Source: Pseudomonas sp. A-RE-19 (GTDB lineage Bacteria > Pseudomonadota > Gammaproteobacteria > Pseudomonadales > Pseudomonadaceae). From it: a stretch of 64,000 nt of DNA. The stretch covers positions 142,737 to 206,736 of the forward strand of contig NZ_JAHBDQ010000001.1 of NCBI RefSeq assembly GCF_019956555.1, read 5' to 3'. Positions 58,445 to 64,000 of the stretch are shown here, piece by piece (position 1 is the stretch's first letter; every line of letters starts with the position of its first letter). Made by a program: the position numbers and the translations under genes. The notes beneath the pieces are model-generated. The model worked only from the letters and a program-made list of their open reading frames with translations, made no database searches and was not told the origin of the DNA.

Positions 58445-59404
58445 TCAGGCCGCTTCAGACACCTGCAAACCCAGTAAACGCGAGACATTATCCAGTTCCG
58501 TCTCACGACGCAGAACGGTGAACAGCTCTACCGCTTCTGGATAATTGCGGGTCAGCATCGCCAGCCACTGCTTCAAGCGACCCGGCGATTGGCGTGGCGT
58601 CATCTGCGCCTTGGCTTGCAGCCAGAAGTCCTGAATCAGCGGCAGCAGCTCGGCCCAGGTCATCTCGACGACCTCTTCACCGGCGCGGGCGGCGGCGATC
58701 TGCCGGGCCAGATCCGGGCGCGATACCAGACCACGACCCAGCATGATGTCCTCGACGCCGCTGATCTCGCGGCAACGGCGCCAGTCCTCGACGCTCCAGA
58801 TGTCGCCGTTGGCAAACACCGGCACCTTGACCACGTCCTGCACTCGCGGGATCCATTCCCAGTGAGCCGGCGGCTTGTAGCCATCAGTCTTCGTCCGTGC
58901 GTGAACCACGATGTGCGCCGCGCCGCCTTCGGCCAGGGCCGTGGCGCAAACCAGCGCACCGTCCGGGCTGTCGAAACCCAGGCGCATCTTGGCGGTCACC
59001 GGAATGTGCGCGGGGACGGCACGGCGTACGTGTTCGACGATTTCGTTGAGCAGTTCAGGTTCCTTGAGCAGCACCGCGCCGCCACGGGACTTGTTCACGG
59101 TCTTGGCAGGGCAGCCGAAGTTCAGGTCGATGACCTCGGAACCCAATTCGCAGGCCAGCGCAGCGTTTTCCGCCAGGCACACCGGATCGGAGCCGAGCAG
59201 TTGCACCCGCAGCGGAACGCCGGACGCGGTTCGCGCGCCGGTCAACAGTTCCGGGCCGAACTTGTGGTAATAGGCAGGCGTGAGCAGCTGATCGTTGATC
59301 CGAATGAACTCGGTCACGCACCAATCGATACCGCCCACACGGGTCAGCACGTCCCGCAGGATGTTGTCGACCAACCCCTCCATGGGCGCCAAAGCAATTT
59401 GCAT
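58445..59404 (-). CDS. dusC: tRNA-dihydrouridine synthase C
   Basis: 319 residues from ATG 59404 ([16 protein letters not shown]). TIM-barrel FMN enzyme with catalytic Cys in [14 protein letters not shown] (about 98-111) and FMN contacts in NGDIWSVED. Reduces U16 of tRNA. Single gene. Confidence 0.95.
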   Translation of the reverse strand: MQIALAPMEGLVDNILRDVLTRVGGIDWCVTEFIRINDQLLTPAYYHKFGPELLTGARTASGVPLRVQLLGSDPVCLAENAALACELGSEVIDLNFGCPAKTVNKSRGGAVLLKEPELLNEIVEHVRRAVPAHIPVTAKMRLGFDSPDGALVCATALAEGGAAHIVVHARTKTDGYKPPAHWEWIPRVQDVVKVPVFANGDIWSVEDWRRCREISGVEDIMLGRGLVSRPDLARQIAAARAGEEVVEMTWAELLPLIQDFWLQAKAQMTPRQSPGRLKQWLAMLTRNYPEAVELFTVLRRETELDNVSRLLGLQVSEAA

Positions 59405-59470
59405 GAAAAACACACTCAACGAAAAACGTGCGGCAGTTTACTGGGTTTCGACCGCTAAACCCACGCCCAC

Positions 59471-59552
59471 GTAGGAGCAGCCGAAGGCTGCGATCTTTCA
59501 GCAAGCCAGGAAAGAGCAAGATCAAAAGATCGCAGCCTTCGGCAGCTCCTAC
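59471..59552. repeat. Paired repeat of the GTAGGAGC...AGATCGCAGC type
   Basis: Arms begin GTAGGAGCAGCCGAAGGCTG and end in the complement near 59552. Related to the repeat at 41840-41949. Confidence 0.85.
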
Positions 59553-59562
59553 AAGGGCCGTG

Positions 59563-60000
59563 TCAGGTCACAGGCTGCAATGCCGGGCCATAGCCCTCGA
59601 TGAACTCCTCCGGCATGCGCTTGGGCTTGCCGGTCGACAGCTCGATACACACGAAAGTGGTCTGCGCCCGCAGCAACGTGGTGTTGTCGCTGGGGCGCTT
59701 CAACTGAAAGTGTCGGGTCATTTTCAGGCGCTGGTCCCAATCGACGATCCAGGTCGCCAACTGCAACTCATCACCCTCATAGGCTGCTGCCAGGTAATCG
59801 ATCTCGTGCCGCACCACCGCCATCGCCCGATCCAGCCGCCGGTACTCGACCAGGTCCAGGCCCAGCCGTTGCGAGTGGCGCCAGGCGCAGCGTTCGAGCC
59901 AGGTCACGTACACCGCGTTGTTCGCGTGGCCCAGTCCGTCGATGTCCTCGGCGCCCACTTCCAGATCAATGATAAACGGCGTTGCCCGATCCCAGCCCAT
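59563..60000 (-). CDS. Hot-dog fold acyl-CoA thioesterase
   Basis: 145 residues. VGAEDIDGLGHANNAVYVTWLE contains the catalytic Asp-x-x-G-H-x-NN motif of the YbgC/FadM family. Predicted cytosolic thioesterase; substrate unknown. Single gene. Confidence 0.9.
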   Translation of the reverse strand: MGWDRATPFIIDLEVGAEDIDGLGHANNAVYVTWLERCAWRHSQRLGLDLVEYRRLDRAMAVVRHEIDYLAAAYEGDELQLATWIVDWDQRLKMTRHFQLKRPSDNTTLLRAQTTFVCIELSTGKPKRMPEEFIEGYGPALQPVT

Positions 60001-60048
60001 GCCCCACTCCCGGTCAGATTATTTCGACCGGGGCAGTGTAACGGATGC

Positions 60049-60882
60049 TCAGGCCGATTGGCGCGATTGCAGGCTGCGACCGGCCAGCAGCGAGAGAACA
60101 CCGTCGATCACCCGCGGATCAGCCAACACCCGCTGATGCCCGCCCTCTTCCAGGCGCAACAGACGGCTGTCGAACCAGGCTTCGTGGATCAATTGGGATT
60201 CCTTGACCGAGACAAAACTGTCGTCCTCGGCATGGACGATCAACCCCGGCATATCGAGCTGATAATGCGCCACATCCAGCGCGGCTGCGCGCATGCCGAC
60301 GTCTTTCTCGACCTGGCGAATGAACGCCGAACGGGCTTTTGGCGGCAGGCGAACATAGCGGGCGAAACCGCGCAGCACCCCGAGAATTCGCGCCGGGGCG
60401 GCAATCGAGACCAGGGTTTCGGTGCGCAAGCCCAACTGAACCGCGAGCATGGCACTGGCGCCGCCCATGGAGTGACCGATCACCGCTTGCAGTGGCGGCA
60501 ACTCAGCGGCCGCTTCGAGCATCGCCCGAGCGAACAGCACCACATTAGCCTCGCGGCCAGGCGAGCGACCGTGAGCCGGGCCGTCCAGGGCAACCACGGT
60601 GTAACCGGCATCGACCAGCGCGGTGATCAGCGCGGCAAACTGTGTTGGCCGACCTTCCCAGCCGTGCATCAACAACACTGCCGGACCTTGGCCCCAGCGC
60701 AGCGCCGAGAGACCGAAGCGCAAAGTGATTCGCTCGGATTTCGCCAGCAGCGGCAGTTCCCAGTCACGTGGCAGCAATTGCCGCGGAGTCATGAATGCCA
60801 GACGCATCTTGCTCGCGACCAGCTTCGGCGCGAACCAGCCCAAGGTGCCATTAACCCCACGAACCCAGCTCAACGTGTTCAT
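60049..60882 (-). CDS. Alpha/beta hydrolase
   Basis: 277 residues. The nucleophile elbow GHSMGG (about 131-136), oxyanion region AVLLMHGWEG and catalytic His near GGHQRVL (about 253) make a complete triad with an Asp in VHAEDD. Similar to BioH-like esterases; substrate unknown. 30 bases downstream of the TetR gene, so it is probably co-regulated. Confidence 0.9.
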   Translation of the reverse strand: MNTLSWVRGVNGTLGWFAPKLVASKMRLAFMTPRQLLPRDWELPLLAKSERITLRFGLSALRWGQGPAVLLMHGWEGRPTQFAALITALVDAGYTVVALDGPAHGRSPGREANVVLFARAMLEAAAELPPLQAVIGHSMGGASAMLAVQLGLRTETLVSIAAPARILGVLRGFARYVRLPPKARSAFIRQVEKDVGMRAAALDVAHYQLDMPGLIVHAEDDSFVSVKESQLIHEAWFDSRLLRLEEGGHQRVLADPRVIDGVLSLLAGRSLQSRQSA

Positions 60883-60912
60883 CGCCCATCTCCTCAGGCT
60901 GACGCCTTTAGG

Positions 60913-61452
60913 TCATAGCACCGCCGACTTGGCGGCGCGCAGCAATCGATCGGACAACTCTCCTGGCCCCAACGCCCGCGCCAGAGCCAAACCACCGACC
61001 ATCAAGGCCAAATCTGCCAAGGCTTTGTCGGCCTCTTCAGGGCTGGCCGCCAACTGTGCGACCATCAACTCGACATGTTCATTCAACGCCACACGGAATT
61101 CTTCCGGCAGACGGCCCAGTTCGCCGATCGACGCTGGAATCGGGCATGCCTGCTCAGTGGAATCACGATGCTTGCGCGACAAATAGAACGCTGCGACCAG
61201 CGCGCGACGCTCTTCGCCGGTCAATTCGGCGTCCATGTCGGCAATCAAGCCGCGACGATGGCTGAGCAACTGTTTGAATGCCTCCAGCATCAACGCGTCC
61301 TTGCTTTCGAAGTGCGCATAGAAGCCGCCGACCGTCAGGCCCGCCGCGCCCATCACTTCACCCACGCTCGGCTCGGCCGGGCCGCGCTGGATCAGCGCTG
61401 CACTGGCAGCCTTGAGGATGCGTTCGCGGGTTTGAGCTTTTTTATCGTTCAT
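60913..61452 (-). CDS. TetR-family repressor
   Basis: 179 residues. N-terminal helix-turn-helix ARERILKAASAALIQRG..PSVGEVMGAAGLTVGGFYAHFESKDAL (shown here in part) and a ligand-binding C-terminal domain. It lies just upstream of the hydrolase and probably controls it. Confidence 0.93.
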   Translation of the reverse strand: MNDKKAQTRERILKAASAALIQRGPAEPSVGEVMGAAGLTVGGFYAHFESKDALMLEAFKQLLSHRRGLIADMDAELTGEERRALVAAFYLSRKHRDSTEQACPIPASIGELGRLPEEFRVALNEHVELMVAQLAASPEEADKALADLALMVGGLALARALGPGELSDRLLRAAKSAVL

Positions 61453-61576
61453 CGTTGCCTCCGAATATTACGACTAGAATATTATTCTCATAATAATTTT
61501 CCGCAAGTCGTGGATGTGACCGCTGGTCTGAAGAACAGTTTTGAGGAAAAGGAGATTTGGCCAAACGCCAGACAAA

Positions 61577-61609
61577 CAAAAGGGCCATTCAATAATTGAA
61601 TGACCCTTA
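61577..61609 (-). terminator. Terminator of the Glu-Ala tRNA cluster
   Basis: Inverted repeat AAGGG-CATTCAA / TTGAATG-CCCTT with a T-run on the minus strand. Confidence 0.8.
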
Positions 61610-61634
61610 TAAAATCCCGCAGAGCGGGTAATCG

Positions 61635-61710
61635 TGGCGTCCCCTAGGGGACTCGAACCCCTGTTACCGCCGTGAAAGGGCGGTGTCCTAGGCCACTAGA
61701 CGAAGGGGAC
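61635..61710 (-). tRNA. tRNA-Glu (anticodon TTC), copy 2
   Basis: 76 nt with CCA. Anticodon stem CCGCC/GGCGG encloses CTTTCAC, anticodon TTC. Confidence 0.97.
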
Positions 61711-61790
61711 GCAAAACCTTCTATACAACTGATCAGTGCTGAGAGCTGATCGATTCAAGGCCGGTGTGGCCAGACCTTGAACTGTAAAAT

Positions 61791-61866
<76 letters not shown>

Positions 61867-61919
61867 GGATTTTTCGCCTCGCGGCGGAGCGACATCTTGC
61901 AACATCGCTTCTGTAAAAC

Positions 61920-61995
61920 TGGCGTCCCCTAGGGGACTCGAACCCCTGTTACCGCCGTGAAAGGGCGGTGTCCTAGGCCACTAGACGAAGGGGAC
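61920..61995 (-). tRNA. tRNA-Glu (anticodon TTC), copy 1
   Basis: Identical to copy 2, 285 bp apart, in a duplicated Glu-Ala pair. Confidence 0.97.
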
Positions 61996-62074
61996 GCAAA
62001 CCCTTCTATACATCAGATCAACGCTGAGTGTTGATCGCTTCAAGGCCGGTGTGGCCAGGCCTTGAAGTGTAAAT

Positions 62075-62150
<76 letters not shown>

Positions 62151-62297
62151 TCATCGCTGAGGACGGGGCGAATCTTAATGGCGCATCGGAAGGCTGTCAA
62201 ACTTATTTTTCAAAAAAATTAAAATTTTTTGCCCACATAACAATCACTTACCGCCCTCCCCCCGTAAATTCAGGGTTTCGGGGAGAGTGCAGACCCT

Positions 62298-62376
62298 GTA
62301 GGAGCGAGGCTTGCCCGCGAAGGCGTCTGGTCTGGCACACCGCGTTATCGTTCTTCGCGGGCAAGCCTCGCTCCTA
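62298..62376. repeat. Paired REP element (REPIN) at the gltX end
   Basis: GTAGGAGCGAGGCTTGCCCG arm (62298-62321) and exact complement (62353-62376). Confidence 0.9.
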
Positions 62377-62385
62377 CTGGAGGAA

Positions 62386-63867
62386 TCAGGCGATATTGCC
62401 CAGGAGTTTTTCCCACTCCTTGTTTTCCTTCTTCGACACGCCGCCCAGCAGGTCGATAGCCTGGCGCAGACGGAAACGCGTCAGGTCCGGACCGAGGATT
62501 TCCATCGCGTCGAGCACCGACACCGAGCTGGCCTGGCCAGTGATCGCGGCGAACATCAGCGGCATGGCATCACGCAGCTTCAATTCCAGGGATTCGACCA
62601 CCGCCTGGATGGTTGCAGTGATGCTGTCCTTCTCCCACTGACGCAGGCTTTCCAGCTTCCACAGAATCAATTGCATCAACTGACGAACCTGATCGCCCGA
62701 GAGCTTCTTGGATTCGAACAGCTTGGCGTCCGGGTTCACGCCACCGGCGAAGAAGAAGCCGGCCAGCGGTGCGACCTGGCTGAAAGTTTCAACCCGGCCC
62801 TGCACGTGCGGTGCGATCTTCATCATGTATTCAGGGTTCAGTGCCCACTTTTGCAGACGAGCGGCGAACTCTTCCACCGGCAGGTCACGCAACCATTGGC
62901 CGTTGAGCCACGACAGCTTCTCGATGTCGAAAATCGGCCCGCCGAGGGAGACGCGGCTCAGGTCGAAGTTGTCGACCATTTCCTGCAGCGAGAACTTCTC
63001 GCGCTCGTCCGGCATCGACCAGCCCATGCGGCCCAGGTAGTTGAGCATTGCTTCCGGCATGAAGCCCATGCGCTCGTAGAAGGTCACCGAGGTCGGGTTC
63101 TTGCGCTTGGACAGCTTGCTCTTGTCCGGGTTACGCAGCAGCGGCATGTAGCACAGCTGCGGTTGTTCCCAGCCGAAGTATTCGTACAAAAGGATCAGTT
63201 TCGGCGCCGATGGCAGCCATTCTTCACCGCGCAGAACGTGGGTAATGCCCATCAGATGGTCATCGACCACGTTGGCCAGGAAGTACGTTGGCAGGCCGTC
63301 GGTTTTCATCAGCACTTGCATGTCCATGCGATCCCACGGGATCTCGACGTCGCCACGCAGCATGTCCGGCACCACGCACACGCCTTCGGTCGGCACTTTC
63401 ATGCGGATGACGTGTGGCTCGCCGGCGGCCAGGCGGCGCGCGACTTCTTCCTTGGACAGCAACAGCGCACGGCCGTCGTAACGCGGGGTTTCGCCACGCG
63501 CCATTTGTTCGGCGCGCATCTGGTCCAACTCTTCGGCCGTGCAGAAGCACGGGAAGGCATGGCCCATGTCGACCAGTTGCTGGCAGTACTTCTGATAGAT
63601 ATCGCCACGCTCGCTTTGACGGTAAGGACCGTGCGGGCCGCCGACGTCCGGGCCTTCGCTCCAGTCGATACCCAACCAGCGCAGGGCGTCGAAAATCTGC
63701 TGTTCCGACTCGCGGGTCGAGCGCAGTTGGTCAGTGTCTTCGATCCGCAGGATGAACTCACCGCCATGCTGCTTGGCAAAGCAGTAGTTGAACAAAGCGA
63801 TGTAAGCGGTACCTACGTGGGGGTCCCCGGTAGGCGATGGCGCGATGCGAGTGCGGACGGTGGTCAT
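62386..63867 (-). CDS. gltX: Glutamate-tRNA ligase
   Basis: 493 residues. Class I: the HIGH-type motif [12 protein letters not shown] at the N-terminus and [10 protein letters not shown] (KMSKS-type) about residue 250. Charges tRNA-Glu, whose two genes lie directly downstream, so the enzyme and its substrate are neighbours. Complete; the leader begins at 63868 near the window end. Confidence 0.97.
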   Translation of the reverse strand: MTTVRTRIAPSPTGDPHVGTAYIALFNYCFAKQHGGEFILRIEDTDQLRSTRESEQQIFDALRWLGIDWSEGPDVGGPHGPYRQSERGDIYQKYCQQLVDMGHAFPCFCTAEELDQMRAEQMARGETPRYDGRALLLSKEEVARRLAAGEPHVIRMKVPTEGVCVVPDMLRGDVEIPWDRMDMQVLMKTDGLPTYFLANVVDDHLMGITHVLRGEEWLPSAPKLILLYEYFGWEQPQLCYMPLLRNPDKSKLSKRKNPTSVTFYERMGFMPEAMLNYLGRMGWSMPDEREKFSLQEMVDNFDLSRVSLGGPIFDIEKLSWLNGQWLRDLPVEEFAARLQKWALNPEYMMKIAPHVQGRVETFSQVAPLAGFFFAGGVNPDAKLFESKKLSGDQVRQLMQLILWKLESLRQWEKDSITATIQAVVESLELKLRDAMPLMFAAITGQASSVSVLDAMEILGPDLTRFRLRQAIDLLGGVSKKENKEWEKLLGNIA

Positions 63868-64000
63868 GGCATGTCTCGAAAAGAATAAAAGCGAAAATCA
63901 AACAAGAGGCGAATGGTAACAGGCGATAGCCGCCCGGCTCCAGTGAGTGGGGTATTTACCTCTACATCACTCGTAGGCCGAGGTGGGTTGAGGGCCGGGG
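63868..64000. other. gltX upstream region, cut by the window edge
   Basis: 133 bases with no recognisable gene or repeat; the gltX promoter probably lies here. Confidence 0.4.

Overview
The window is chromosomal DNA from a Pseudomonas, most likely of the P. fluorescens group. The core gene order is typical of pseudomonads (infC-rpmI-rplT-pheS-pheT-ihfA; purF-cvpA-SPOR-folC-accD-trpF-truA-fimV-asd-leuBDC). It also has an RsmE-type CsrA protein, a CapB-type cold shock protein and eight paired REP elements of the kind common in this group. All calls come from reading the sequence; no database search was run.

Positions 1-8454 are the right end of an integrated element (prophage remnant or small island) sitting at the 3' end of tRNA-Pro(GGG). 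A tyrosine integrase with an overlapping excisionase-like gene lies next to the tRNA. The far attachment site is outside the window. The element is a mosaic of short cassettes with their own terminators: an XRE regulator coupled to a 145-aa protein, two related 72-73-aa proteins, a 36-aa lipoprotein, a promoter/operator cluster followed by a boxA-bearing leader, a polysaccharide-lyase-7-like gene, an AT-rich two-gene block with a two-TM protein, and a 324-codon gene broken by one in-frame amber codon.

Positions 8455-17500 hold the translation cluster, read leftwards: thrS, infC (AUU start), rpmI, rplT, pheS, pheT, ihfA and a MerR-like gene, then small exported proteins and capB. Positions 17650-25442 are dominated by a leftward ribose operon (rbsB-A-C-R-K-D plus a periplasmic nucleoside hydrolase) with a LacI-type palindrome upstream. 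Together these genes could release ribose from nucleosides, import it and phosphorylate it.

Positions 25500-34300 contain a periplasmic asparaginase/glutaminase, a LexA-box-controlled DUF1654-endA pair, a SPOR lipoprotein, rsmE, a DUF2214-like membrane protein, a repeat-containing Gly-rich exported protein, a CigR-like protein, puuB, and tRNAs for Val, Asp, Asp and Val.

Positions 34500-53570 carry a long leftward block of metabolic genes for methionine, purine, folate, fatty acid, tryptophan, lysine/threonine and leucine synthesis, with fimV and truA, ending at a divergent LysR gene. Positions 53567-64000 contain that LysR gene, a 1092-aa multi-PAS GGDEF-EAL protein, ibpA, dusC, a thioesterase, a hydrolase, a TetR regulator, a duplicated Glu-Ala tRNA pair and gltX. 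REP pairs occur only in the core chromosome part.
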